A DNA stretch of 64,000 bases from Pseudomonas mandelii (GTDB taxonomy: Bacteria; Pseudomonadota; Gammaproteobacteria; Pseudomonadales; Pseudomonadaceae): assembly GCF_006438925.1 (NCBI RefSeq), contig NZ_RCZA01000001.1:496001-560000 (forward strand). Direction: 5' to 3'. The position numbers and the translations under genes were made by a program. Below the pieces are notes generated by a model, which was given only the letters and a program-made list of their open reading frames with translations, did no database searches and had not been told where the DNA came from. Below, in pieces: positions 45,897 to 55,500 of this stretch. Position 1 is the first letter of the stretch. Every line of letters begins with the position of its first letter.

Positions 45897-47372
45897 TTAC
45901 TCTTTGTCCAGCTTGCCAACCAGCGATAGGGTGAAATCGGCACCCATGTACTTGAAGTGCGGGCGCACGTTCAGGCTGACGCGGTACCAGCCAGGCTCGC
46001 CTTCAACATCGCTGACGATGATCTGGGCAGCGCGCAGTGGACGACGGCCACGCACTTCGGCGCTTGGGTTTTCCTGGTCCGCCACGTACTGGCGGATCCA
46101 CTTGTTGAGTTCCAGCTCGAGGTCGGTACGTTCTTTCCATGAACCGAGTTGCTCGCGCTGCAGCACTTTCAAGTAGTGAGCCAGGCGGTTGACGATCATC
46201 ATGTACGGCAGTTGGGTGCCGAGCTTGTAGTTCAGCTCTGCTGCCTTGCCTTCTGCGCTGATGCCGAAGAACTTCGGCTTCTGCACCGAGCTGGCGGAGA
46301 AGAACGCCGCGTTGTCGGAGCCTTTGCGCATGGTCAGGGAGATGAAGCCTTCCTCGGCCAGTTCGTATTCACGACGGTCGCTAACCAGAACCTCGGTAGG
46401 AATCTTGGTTTCGATTTCGCCCATGCTTTCGAAGTGGTGCAACGGCAGGTCTTCAACCGCGCCACCGCTCTGCGGGCCGATGATGTTCGGGCACCAGCGG
46501 AATTTGGCGAAGCTGTCGGTCAGCTTGGTGCCGAACGCGTAGGCCGTGTTGCCCCACAGGTAGTGCTCGTGGCTGTTGGCGACGGTTTCTTTGTACACGA
46601 ACGATTTGACCGGGTTTTCTTCCGGGTCGTACGGGTTGCGCAGCAGGAAACGCGGCACGGTCAGGCCAACGTAACGGGAATCTTCCGACTGGCGGAAGCT
46701 CTGCCATTTGGCGAATTGCGGGCCTTCGAAGTGATCTTTCAGATCCTTCAGGTCCGGCAAACCGGTGAAGCTTTCCAGGCCGAAGAATTTCGGGCCGGCA
46801 GCCGCAATGAACGGCGCGTGGGACATGCAGGCAACGCTGGACACGTACTGCATCAGTTTCACGTCCGGCGAGCTTGGGGACATGAAGTAGTTGGCGATGA
46901 TCGCGCCAACCGGCTGACCACCGAACTGACCGTATTCAGCGGTGTAGATGTGCTTGTACAGGCCCGATTGCATCACTTCCGGCGAATCTTCGAAGTCGTC
47001 CAGCAGGTCGTCTTTGGAGACGTTGAGGATTTCGATCTTGATGTTTTCGCGGAAGTTGGTGCGGTCGACCAGCAACTGCAGGCCACGCCACGACGATTCC
47101 AGGGACTGGAAAGACGGGTGGTGCAGGATTTCGTCCATCTGGCGGCTGAGCTTGGCATCGATCTCGGCGATCATGCGGTCGACCATGGCCTTCTTGACTG
47201 GCTCACCGTTGTTCTGCGGCTTGAGCAGCTCTTCGATGAAGGCCGACACACCGCGTTTGGCGATGTCGTAGGCTTCGTCGTCCGGCGTCAGGCGGGTTTC
47301 GGCGATGATGCTGTCGAGAATGCTGTATTCGCCGTTCTCTTTGCTCTTTTGCTGTGCTGCGCTAGTGCTCAT
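45897..47372 (-). CDS. tssC: T6SS large sheath protein TssC
   Basis: The 491-aa large sheath subunit. Family motifs: LDEILHHPSFQSLESSWRGL-like sequence (MDEILHHPSFQSLESSWRGL), YGQFGGQPVGAIIANYFMSP, FRQSEDSRYVGLTVPRFLLR, and the C-terminal end YRVSLNVRPHFKYMGADFTL. It wraps the Hcp tube with TssB and contracts to fire the spike. Confidence 0.97.
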   Translation of the reverse strand: MSTSAAQQKSKENGEYSILDSIIAETRLTPDDEAYDIAKRGVSAFIEELLKPQNNGEPVKKAMVDRMIAEIDAKLSRQMDEILHHPSFQSLESSWRGLQLLVDRTNFRENIKIEILNVSKDDLLDDFEDSPEVMQSGLYKHIYTAEYGQFGGQPVGAIIANYFMSPSSPDVKLMQYVSSVACMSHAPFIAAAGPKFFGLESFTGLPDLKDLKDHFEGPQFAKWQSFRQSEDSRYVGLTVPRFLLRNPYDPEENPVKSFVYKETVANSHEHYLWGNTAYAFGTKLTDSFAKFRWCPNIIGPQSGGAVEDLPLHHFESMGEIETKIPTEVLVSDRREYELAEEGFISLTMRKGSDNAAFFSASSVQKPKFFGISAEGKAAELNYKLGTQLPYMMIVNRLAHYLKVLQREQLGSWKERTDLELELNKWIRQYVADQENPSAEVRGRRPLRAAQIIVSDVEGEPGWYRVSLNVRPHFKYMGADFTLSLVGKLDKE

Positions 47373-47398
47373 TGTTGGCTTCCTTGACTGATGGGGGC

Positions 47399-47914
47399 TC
47401 AGACGTTCTGGGGGGCGTCCTGGGCGGCGGCGTTCAAGCCCAGCTCACCCAGTACGCGACCGCGGGATTCGTCGTCGGCGAGAACGCCTTCGATGGCTTT
47501 GCGGAACGCAGGCGCGTTACCCAGCGGGCCTTTGAGGGCCACCAGCGCGTCGCGCAGTTCCATCAGTTTTTTCAGCTCAGGCACTTGCTCAACCAGGCTG
47601 GCCGGGTTGAAGTCCTTCATCGAGTTGACGCGCAGCTGCACGCCCAGCTCTTCAGTGCTGCCCTCTTCCTGAAGACGGTTCGGCACGTTCAACGTCAGGG
47701 TCAGCTCTTGCTTGGCCAGCACTTCGTCGAAGGTCATCTTGTCGATGCTGATCGGCTTGCGATCTTCGACTTTACGTTCGTCCTTGCGGTGGGTGTAGTC
47801 ACCGATTGCCAGTAGTTTCAACGGCAGTTCAATCTCTTCCTGAGCACCACCGGTGGCAGGTTTGAAAGTGACGTTGATGCGTTCCTTGGGGGCTACCGAG
47901 CCTTCTTTGGCCAT
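47399..47914 (-). CDS. tssB: T6SS small sheath protein TssB
   Basis: The 171-aa small sheath subunit. The ATG at 47914 (MAKEGSVAPKERINVTFKPA) has AAGGAGA upstream; the earlier in-frame codons lack family similarity. Motifs: ELPLKLLAIGDYTHRKDERK, VEDRKPISIDKMTFDEVLA, and SMKDFNPASLVEQVPELKKL with the helix that binds TssC. 26 bp before tssC. Confidence 0.96.
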   Translation of the reverse strand: MAKEGSVAPKERINVTFKPATGGAQEEIELPLKLLAIGDYTHRKDERKVEDRKPISIDKMTFDEVLAKQELTLTLNVPNRLQEEGSTEELGVQLRVNSMKDFNPASLVEQVPELKKLMELRDALVALKGPLGNAPAFRKAIEGVLADDESRGRVLGELGLNAAAQDAPQNV

Positions 47915-47946
47915 GGCTATTCTCCTTGCGGTTGTGGCCCGGGGGC

Positions 47947-49503
47947 CTATTCGAGTACCACTTCGAGATCGAGGTGGCACAGCCTGCGATAAATCTCTTC
48001 CTTGCGTTCACGTACGGCATGGTTCTGCGGCAACAACTCGCAGCAGCTATGCAGTAAATGCAGCACTTCCAGCGCAAGATCGGGCTCCCAGGCGTTCAGG
48101 CCTGAGTCCTGTAATGTTTGGTCCAGGGTTTCGAGTTGGGTCCTGGCCAGTTCGTATTTCTTGGCCATGAAGCACAGCCGCGCGAGGGCGAACTGCCAGA
48201 AGAACCGGGCGCGTCCGCCTTGGGCGCTTTGCAGGCCTTGCTTGAGGATCTGCACGGCGGCCTTGAGGCCGTCCTTGCGCAGGATCGGCAAGACTTCTTC
48301 CAGGGCCAGTTCCCAGGCTGGCTGGGTGTCGGCGACTTCGACCTTGCGCGGCGCGCTGGCGCTTTGCAGATGTGGCATGACGTGGGCGCTGACCCAGGCG
48401 CGGGTGGCCGGATCAGCGAACGGCGCGCCGTCATGGAAGCGCAATTCGATGATGCCGGGCAGGCGCTGAATCAAAAGCGCGAAGTGGATTTCCACTTCGC
48501 GCATAGCCATCTCGGCGTTGAGCCCCTGGAGGCACTCCCAGACCATTCGCTGGCCATCGAACCAGAACGGCGCCTTCGCCAGGCTCGCCTCCAGTTCCAC
48601 CAGCAGATCGGCGTATTTGGCCTGGTCGTAACGGTCCTGGTAAGCCTTGAGCTTGTCGGCGGGCAAACCGCGCAGAACGGTGATCTGCTCGGCGTTGCGC
48701 TCGGGCACCGCGTCGATGGGCAACCACAACAGTGTGCGATTGAGGCGCAAGGCGCGCAGGTCGGTGGCTTTCTGCTTGAGCCACCAGGCACACAGCGGCC
48801 GCGCGCTTTCCTGCTGGGCGCGCAGGGCTTTATGGGCTTCTTTTTCGTTGTCGATCGGTGCGCCGGGGGTGAACAGTTGCGTGGCGGCTTGTTTGACCTG
48901 AGCCACCGCCGCGCCGACCACGCCGGGCTCCGGCTGGTTGTCGGCGGCGCGCTGAACCATGTTTTTCAAGCGGCGGGAGATCGGCAGCAACAACGGCGCA
49001 TCGTCGCCCAAGTGCTCGGTGCAAGCGGCATCGAGACCTTCAAGGTGTTCGACCAGCCGCCGGAACATCGGCAACTGCTCTTTGATCGCGACGTTTTCGG
49101 TCAGCACCTGCTCAAGACGCGGTACCAACCAACTGACGGCAGCGGAGCGGGTGCGGGCCTTATTGGGATGAACCTCGGCCCAGTGGTTCTCGCACAGGTG
49201 GTGCAAAAGTCCGAGGCCGGCCAGCAGCCCCTGGAAGGATTCGCGCTGGTACAGGGCCCAGGTCAGCCAGGCACCAACCCGCAAGTCCTTGGACTGGGTG
49301 CGCAGCAGGTTTTCACTGTTTTCGCGGATTTTCAGCCAGTCGATCTGACCGCTTTCGTGCATGGATTGGGCTTTGCCCAGCTCGCTTTCCAGCGCCTCAT
49401 ATTCGCTCGAAAAGCGAACGTCCTCGCCCGCGAAATTCTCTTTGGAAACAGAGGCTTTTGCGAGTTCGAGGTAATGAGCGGAAAGTTTGCTTGAGTAGGA
49501 CAT
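47947..49503 (-). CDS. tssA: T6SS protein TssA (ImpA_N and VasJ domains)
   Basis: A 518-aa TssA that primes sheath and tube assembly at the baseplate. It starts MSYSSKLSAHYLELAKASVS with AAGG 6 bp upstream. The ImpA_N domain (about 35-140) contains YEALESELGKAQSMHESGQI, IRENSENLLRTQSKDLRVGAW and LGLLHHLCENHWAEVHPNKA. The C-terminal part is VasJ-like, with REVEIHFALLIQRLPGIIE and FFWQFALARLCFMAKKYELA. First gene of the core operon. Confidence 0.93.
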   Translation of the reverse strand: MSYSSKLSAHYLELAKASVSKENFAGEDVRFSSEYEALESELGKAQSMHESGQIDWLKIRENSENLLRTQSKDLRVGAWLTWALYQRESFQGLLAGLGLLHHLCENHWAEVHPNKARTRSAAVSWLVPRLEQVLTENVAIKEQLPMFRRLVEHLEGLDAACTEHLGDDAPLLLPISRRLKNMVQRAADNQPEPGVVGAAVAQVKQAATQLFTPGAPIDNEKEAHKALRAQQESARPLCAWWLKQKATDLRALRLNRTLLWLPIDAVPERNAEQITVLRGLPADKLKAYQDRYDQAKYADLLVELEASLAKAPFWFDGQRMVWECLQGLNAEMAMREVEIHFALLIQRLPGIIELRFHDGAPFADPATRAWVSAHVMPHLQSASAPRKVEVADTQPAWELALEEVLPILRKDGLKAAVQILKQGLQSAQGGRARFFWQFALARLCFMAKKYELARTQLETLDQTLQDSGLNAWEPDLALEVLHLLHSCCELLPQNHAVRERKEEIYRRLCHLDLEVVLE

Positions 49504-49945
49504 CCCTGGCCTTTAGTTAGGATTACAGTCATACGTCCATTGGAGTTCCAACGACGCGAGACAGAATCAAAGAGCTGCGATGAGTCTCATCCAATTGAGT
49601 TCGTGCTCTTTCAAGTGCGCGCATCGTAATCACAATGATGGCCACTAGCAAGCATCTGATTAAACAACAAGACGAAGTGTATTTTTATCTCGTAGGAGAT
49701 GTCCCTATATGTAGCAGGGGGATCCCTGATATCCGCTTAACAATTCATCGCTCGACCTAATGGCCTGAAACCACTGAGATAGAGCCATCAGCCCCTCCAC
49801 CTTAATAAATGCCGTATTCATTACCGATTCGCCCCTGAGACAGGCGCGAAGCATGCCAAAAATACAAAATTATGAATGTAGGACTATTCCTAAATGTTAC
49901 CGATATTCATGAGTTAAACGACGAGCGACAACAGCCAATAAGAAA

Positions 49946-49972
49946 AGTGCCATCATTGTGATGGCATTTTTA
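49946..49972. terminator. Hairpin terminator in the gap upstream of tssA
   Basis: An 8-bp stem (49948-49955 with 49959-49966), TTG loop, and a T-run on the plus strand. A weaker T-run exists on the minus strand. The surrounding gene-free region 49504-50177 is AT-rich and should contain the divergent promoters of tssA and the DUF746-like gene. I could not identify a -24/-12 or -35/-10 pair with confidence. Confidence 0.6.
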
Positions 49973-50177
49973 TATTTCAAACAAAGTTCCAAAATGGAAC
50001 TTCCGGTATCGCGGAAATTTCATATCGGGCTTCAAGATCCCTCCTACATCAATACTTTGGATGCCTTGTTAGCGTGCACGGCATTTTGGCGACCTGCTCG
50101 AGCCAGGCACGACTCGGGCGTCACGATTTTTTCTCTCTCGGCTTAAGGACGAGCTAAAAAAGCAAAAGGATAAGCGC

Positions 50178-51143
50178 ATGTTCGCACCGGCTAATGCTGG
50201 CAACTTGGCAGTCTCACCTGACTACCACAGTTGCCTGCCCATCGAGCTGCACAGTCAGGCGGATGCATTTATCCGTTATCTGCACGAGCTACCCAATAAA
50301 TCACCGGTCGAATGTCCGCAGTGTGGTCATCCACGCTTCAGACTGGAGGCCATGCCAAACCTGCGTCTTCCGTTTTACCGCTGTGCAGCTTGCAATAAAG
50401 GCTTTAACTGCCTGTCGAAAAACCCATTTTCGGGGTACGGGCTTATGCACCTGTGGTCCGCCTACGGACAGTACCTTCTAGCAGGCTGGCCTATGCCCAA
50501 TATTGCCAAAGCGCTGGGCATTTCCCCCAGTACCACGTGGCGCTGGATTAAACCCTGCCGAGCGGTAATGGCTAAAGAATTTCCAGCGTTGTATCACTGG
50601 TGGTCTGCGCGACAAGATCGAACCGATCTGGAACCGCCGCCGCATATTGCGGCCCAGGCCCAGGCGTTCCTGAGTGGGTTAAAGCATTTACTGACGACTC
50701 AACAGGCTGTTTGCTCAAGGTGTGGCTCGCTTCAAATGCGGCGCGTCGATGAGCGGCGTCCCAATTTCTACTGTTCTGGCTGCTCAAGCACGTTGAGCTT
50801 ACTGCGTGGCACGGTACTGTCCCGGTTGGGTTATCCGGAACACTGGCTGGGTTTAGCTCAAGGGGTGATCAATGGCGAAAGCGTGGTTGATTTGCAACGC
50901 CGTACGGGGCTTTGCGGAAATGCCTGCAAGCGCTGGCAAGTGCGTTTTACCCAGATGCTGGAACAGCAGGGATATACCGAGTTGATCCAGTGGATTACCT
51001 GGCTGCGTAGCCGCCGGGTTAAGGAGGTGAGTGATTTTGTGCGTGAAGGCGGGCAATTGGAGGTTGTAACCGGTTCTCGCTATTCCACTGATTCAAATCG
51101 GCGGTATTCGGTTCCACCAAAGCGCTTGCGCAAGCAGCACTGA
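50178..51143 (+). CDS. DUF746-like protein with two zinc-ribbon modules
   Basis: A 321-aa protein with an internal duplication. Each half starts with a zinc ribbon: CPQCGHPRFRLEA...YRCAAC in the first and CSRCGSLQMRR...FYCSGC in the second. Each ribbon is followed by a helix-turn-helix-like stretch (IAKALGISPSTTWRWIKPCR; VVDLQRRTGLCGNACKRW). This resembles transposase-associated DUF746 proteins and suggests DNA binding. No catalytic DDE residues or terminal inverted repeats are seen. AAAGGA lies 7 bp before the ATG. It is divergent from tssA and could regulate it or be a domesticated transposon protein. Confidence 0.7.
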   Translation: MFAPANAGNLAVSPDYHSCLPIELHSQADAFIRYLHELPNKSPVECPQCGHPRFRLEAMPNLRLPFYRCAACNKGFNCLSKNPFSGYGLMHLWSAYGQYLLAGWPMPNIAKALGISPSTTWRWIKPCRAVMAKEFPALYHWWSARQDRTDLEPPPHIAAQAQAFLSGLKHLLTTQQAVCSRCGSLQMRRVDERRPNFYCSGCSSTLSLLRGTVLSRLGYPEHWLGLAQGVINGESVVDLQRRTGLCGNACKRWQVRFTQMLEQQGYTELIQWITWLRSRRVKEVSDFVREGGQLEVVTGSRYSTDSNRRYSVPPKRLRKQH

Positions 51144-51286
51144 AGACATTTCGAGCAACACGGCTGCGACGACATTAAAGACTCTCACTGTTGTCAGCTA
51201 ATTGTCCGAACGACAGTACGAAGGCCCTCTCTTAACGTATTGATTGCTACGCCTGCTTCGTTCGTGGAAACAACATTCTGTAACCA

Positions 51287-51357
51287 CCAACCGAATATTC
51301 TCTCAGCAAATTCCTCACGTCCTGCTGCGCCGGTGGAAACACCGCCTCCGCCTGCGA
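51287..51357 (-). pseudogene. Fragment duplicated from the BTH_I2691-type effector gene
   Basis: About 70 bp closely resemble 53801-53878 inside the effector gene downstream on the same strand. Read in the effector's frame it gives AVFPPAQQDVRNLL, compared with VVFPPAQQQEVRSLL in the intact gene, with a stop just before it. It lies directly behind the DUF6708 gene. It is best read as a relic of another effector gene that was lost by recombination. The rest of 51144-51400 holds no supported gene. Confidence 0.65.
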
Positions 51358-51400
51358 GAGTTACCACTGAAAACCAGGCCTTCAAGCACGTCTCTACAAC

Positions 51401-52531
51401 TCATGCACGACGTTTGTCGGTCGGATTCAATCGTTGAACCTCGGCAAAAATCTCGGTAATGGCTCGTCTTGGCTGTCGCTTGTGCAGTGCTCGTACTTGT
51501 TCGCTCATGCGCAGCAGTTCTTCGCTTGGCTTGGCCCATTGCTCCTTTGGCAACGGCTCTGACCATTGGCGCATCACCTCGGGCAACGTGTGTTGGCCCA
51601 TGGCTTTGATGCGCCGGATTTCCCATTCGGTCAGGTAGTTGGGAATCGTCCACAGCGTCATGACGTGGTACAGGTACCAGAAAAATCCCGAGAGCCGGTT
51701 GCGTGAACCGTCGCGGATTTGCTGGTGCATGCGCGCGCGGGCGTTGTGGAAGGTGTGCAGGCCTTCGTGGGGTGGGTCGTCGGGGCCTTGCAGGTCTTGC
51801 GGGTCCTGGATGGATTTGAGGTCGTTGACTTCGAATTCCATGTAGCCGCGAATCGCTTCCCAATGGCTGATGGCGATGGGCAGGCCGGTGCAGGGGAATT
51901 CGACGCTGGTCAGGGTCTCGCCGTGCTGGAAACCGATGCCCATGCCGTATTGGCGGCGGATGCCGTACTGGGTGGCGTTTTGGGCTTCGATGACCCAGGC
52001 CGAGAGCGACTCCCAGGGGACGAAGACCGGTTCGGTGGCGTCCTCGGGCATGAAGCAGACTTCACGGCGTTGACGGTTGAAGCGGGTGGGGATGATTTCG
52101 GCGCGTTTGTTGTGGTTGTGGAGCCAGACGCAGAGGCCGATGAATAGGGTAAGAGAAGCGGCTACCAGTCCGAGTTCAGAGGCAGCAAAAAAAACATCAA
52201 TCGCGAACTCCCATGAATAAAGCCACTCGTATCCCAAAACGAGGCCGAAAAAAAAGCTGAACAACGGGAATAGGAAAGCAAACATACAGGCAAGAGTGAA
52301 TGGTCCGCCTAATATGACTTGCCATGAGAACACCTCTGGCGATCCCAAACCGAAGTCCATGTACACCTCATTCAACTCCCCGATATGAGGGCCATTAGGC
52401 GGCAGTGGTGTCGGAAGCGGCAGCGGGGCGAGATAGGTGATCTTCCCGCTTGGAAAGGGCTCGACATCTCCGGCTTTGCGCGATTGCCCAAGGTGCGGTG
52501 TCGGCGCGGGGTTATCAAGGTTTTTGGGCAT
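51401..52531 (-). CDS. DUF6708 membrane protein, probable immunity to the adjacent effector
   Basis: A 376-aa protein starting at the ATG at 52531 (MPKNLDNPAPTPHLG). Two hydrophobic segments (about residues 70-100 and 108-135) put it in the inner membrane. A cytoplasmic DUF6708 domain follows (KRAEIIPTRFNRQRREVCFM, VPWESLSAWV). The protein ends in a basic helical tail. Its start lies 17 bp inside the end of the effector gene, so the pair is coupled. DUF6708 genes commonly follow BTH_I2691/VasX-like effectors (established association), fitting immunity against a membrane-acting toxin. Confidence 0.8.
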   Translation of the reverse strand: MPKNLDNPAPTPHLGQSRKAGDVEPFPSGKITYLAPLPLPTPLPPNGPHIGELNEVYMDFGLGSPEVFSWQVILGGPFTLACMFAFLFPLFSFFFGLVLGYEWLYSWEFAIDVFFAASELGLVAASLTLFIGLCVWLHNHNKRAEIIPTRFNRQRREVCFMPEDATEPVFVPWESLSAWVIEAQNATQYGIRRQYGMGIGFQHGETLTSVEFPCTGLPIAISHWEAIRGYMEFEVNDLKSIQDPQDLQGPDDPPHEGLHTFHNARARMHQQIRDGSRNRLSGFFWYLYHVMTLWTIPNYLTEWEIRRIKAMGQHTLPEVMRQWSEPLPKEQWAKPSEELLRMSEQVRALHKRQPRRAITEIFAEVQRLNPTDKRRA

Positions 52532-55500
52532 GGTCGACCGGCTCCAGCAAATGGGTTTCAACCAGCAACAGGGGCGGAGGCTCGGTGACTGATTTTGGCG
52601 GAAGCGAAGGAAAATGGCCTTCGCCCCGAGGATTGAGATGAATGACGTGAGTGCGAGAGACCCACTCTCCTTTGGCATTCAACATTTGCACGCACACCCC
52701 CAGTTCCAGTGTCTCCACCACAGGCGCCATCGGTGCATTACGATTCAGCGGATATTGCAGACATACAATCAGCGGGTCTGCTTGCACGACCAGCAGGCTG
52801 TCCGTCACTTCGTCGCTGATCACATCCTTGCGTTCACGCGCCGTACCGCGGCTGTCGAGGGGGCGGAAAAGCCGATGGGCGCCGATACCCAGGCGGTGAG
52901 ACGGTTTACCGCTTAACGGCGGCTGGAAGTCGCTCAGTTTCACCCCCGGCAGCGTCAGATGTATATCACTGGGTTTGGCGCGCAAAAACAGGTTCTTCAG
53001 CAATGAATCATGCTTGTTCAAGCCAAGTTGTGCCGAAGGGGCGTGAAGCAAATCGCCGAGGTAACGTTGGTACTGATCCAGGGTGTAGTTACCGCGTTCA
53101 TCGCTGTCCAGGCTCCATGGCGTGGTTTTGAGCCATTTGTCGTGAGCGCTGATGTTGTAGCGGTTGAACAGCCAGGTGCCGCCGAATTCCAATACGGTAA
53201 ACAGGAAGCCGGCCAGGTTGACTCGGAAAAACACAGTAGACAGGCGTGTACCGGCTGCGGCCCAAGCGGCTGTGCGTGCCGCGGCACTCCTTGCAGTCAC
53301 TACTTTAAAAGTGGCGTGGACAGTATGACTAAGGCCATAAGCATTAACAGCTGTCATGCCGGCTGCACCCACTGTAGCCAGAGCAGCACTGCTTTGGGCC
53401 GCGCGGTTGCCGCTGCGCGTTGCTTGCTGCCAATTCTGCTGTTGGGTATTAAGGCTGGCCAATGAGGATGCAAAACCAAGCGCGTAGGTAACGAAACCCA
53501 GTCCCACATGCATCTTCCCCATTTGCACATGCACACTCTCCAAGGCGTGATGTTGAGCTGCCCAGACCAGCTTATCGCTACGGGCCTTCAGAGCGGTGTC
53601 TGCCAGGCTCTGTGCTGCGGCAAACCCTGCGGCACCTGTGGCCGCCGCCGCACTCAACAATGGTCCAATAGATCGTTTGTTTCCTGCCTGCTTGATTGTC
53701 TCTTTGAAGACCACCACCAAATTCACCGCCTGCGCCAAAAACACCAACAACCCAACCCCTTCGCTCTTGATCAAGTCTGCCTTCGGCACGCTCTGAATCC
53801 CCAGCCGAATGTTCTTCAGCAAACTCCTCACCTCCTGCTGCTGCGCCGGTGGAAACACCACCGTCACCCCCGCCCGAGCCGGCGTAGCACCGTACGTGCG
53901 CACCGACCCATCCGGCAACTCAGCAATCGGGCTCAACGCATCCGCCAGTCGGCCTTCAAGCTGAGTCAACTCCGCACGTACCCGAACGATCTCGGTTTGC
54001 AATTCAACCGCGCGTGGCGTTTTGTGCCCCGCTTGGTTTTTATTGTGGGTAAGCCGGTTGCGCTCACTGGTCAAACTCTTTTGGTAAGCGCGCTCCCTGA
54101 GCACGTCCTTGATGTCGGTTTGCAGCGCCGCGTGTTCCCCCGGGGTGGCAATGGTAAAGGTCACCCCGGTGGTTTTCGCCGCATCGAGAATCCGTGCCGG
54201 CAGCGCTTTGGGCAGATGACGGAATAGTTCGTCGAGGTCGGGGACTTTCCCACCCGCCAAATCGAAGCCTTCCAGCGCGCGACTCAGGCCCAGGTTCAAC
54301 GCTGGGCTGTAGCTGTGTTGCACCGCGTCGGCCATGGCGCGGGTGTGTTCGGGTAAATCGTCGAGGGCCGGCAGGTGCGGTTGTTCGATTTTTCGCAGGG
54401 CTTCCAACCATTGGGGCAGCTTGCTTAACAGGCCGGCGCCCGCATTGGACAACAGGCTGTATTGCACCAGCAGCTCGGGCCTGACGCGCAGCGGCAAGGT
54501 ATAGAACGGGGACCGCGTCAACTCCGGGTGTTCTTCCAGATAGCCCAGCATTTCTTTGCTTGCGTGGTCACTGCGGCAGATGTCTTTGATGCAGGCGTAT
54601 TCGGCAGCGAAGACCTCGGCCAATTGCTGCGGCTCGCGCGCGTCGTAGTACCAGGCCGAACGATGGTAACGCCCCGAACATACCAGCATCGTACGGTCAG
54701 CGGTGATGCGTTCGAGCAAGCGGTTCCAGCGCCCGAGGTCTGCGCGGTGCTGAAACAACGCGTCGTCCATGGCGGGGCGGTCGATGAAATCGTTGATCCC
54801 GCGTTTGCCCGTGAAATCGGAGCCCTCGATCACGTCCTCAATGCGTTTGTTTTGCTCCTTGCCGAGCTTGATCAGGGTTTTGAGGTGCTGCTCAACGAAG
54901 TCGGTGGGGGCCATCGCAAAGTGCTGGCGGGTGTAGTAACTGCGGTCCGCGTCTTCAATGGCGCGCTTGTGTGCAGTGATGTCTGGAGTCCCCCCCTGAT
55001 ACTTGAGCATCTCTTGGACTTCGGCTTTGGCTTCCTTGCGCAGCTGCACCAGCTCCAGGGGGGCTGGTACGTCGACAGGCTCGACCTTGCCGCCCTTGTT
55101 CAGGTAATCCAGCAAGGCTTTGCGCATGTGTTCCCGGGTTGGTTCAGGCAACTGTTGTAGATCGACGAGCAGCGCATTGACCGCCGGGTCGTCGCTGGCG
55201 TCGGCCAGGTTGCCGATATCCGCGGGACTGAGCTGGCTCAAGGATTCGATGTAGCAAGCCAGCAAATAATTACGTTCGTTGTGGTCGGCATTGCTCCAGG
55301 TATCGACCCAGCCGACCACAGTGTCTTGATACTCGGCCAGATCACGCAGCACGCCGAGGTCGTCCTGCACCACGAGGAACAGCGTGTCGTCCTGATAAGC
55401 CGGGCGGACCCGCCCGAGAAACTCACCGATGTGCGCCTCGCGAAAGCGTCGCGGCTGCTCCCACAGATAGGGTTCACGTTCGTGCGCGGGGGCGTCGCTG

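Noticed and set aside
49958..50146. A 62-codon plus-strand frame upstream of the DUF746-like gene
   Set aside because: It begins inside a terminator stem and shows no family resemblance.
49504..50177. Search for a sigma-54 -24/-12 promoter for tssA
   Set aside because: No GG-N10-GC pair with the surrounding consensus was found on the minus strand, although the operon encodes a sigma-54 activator.
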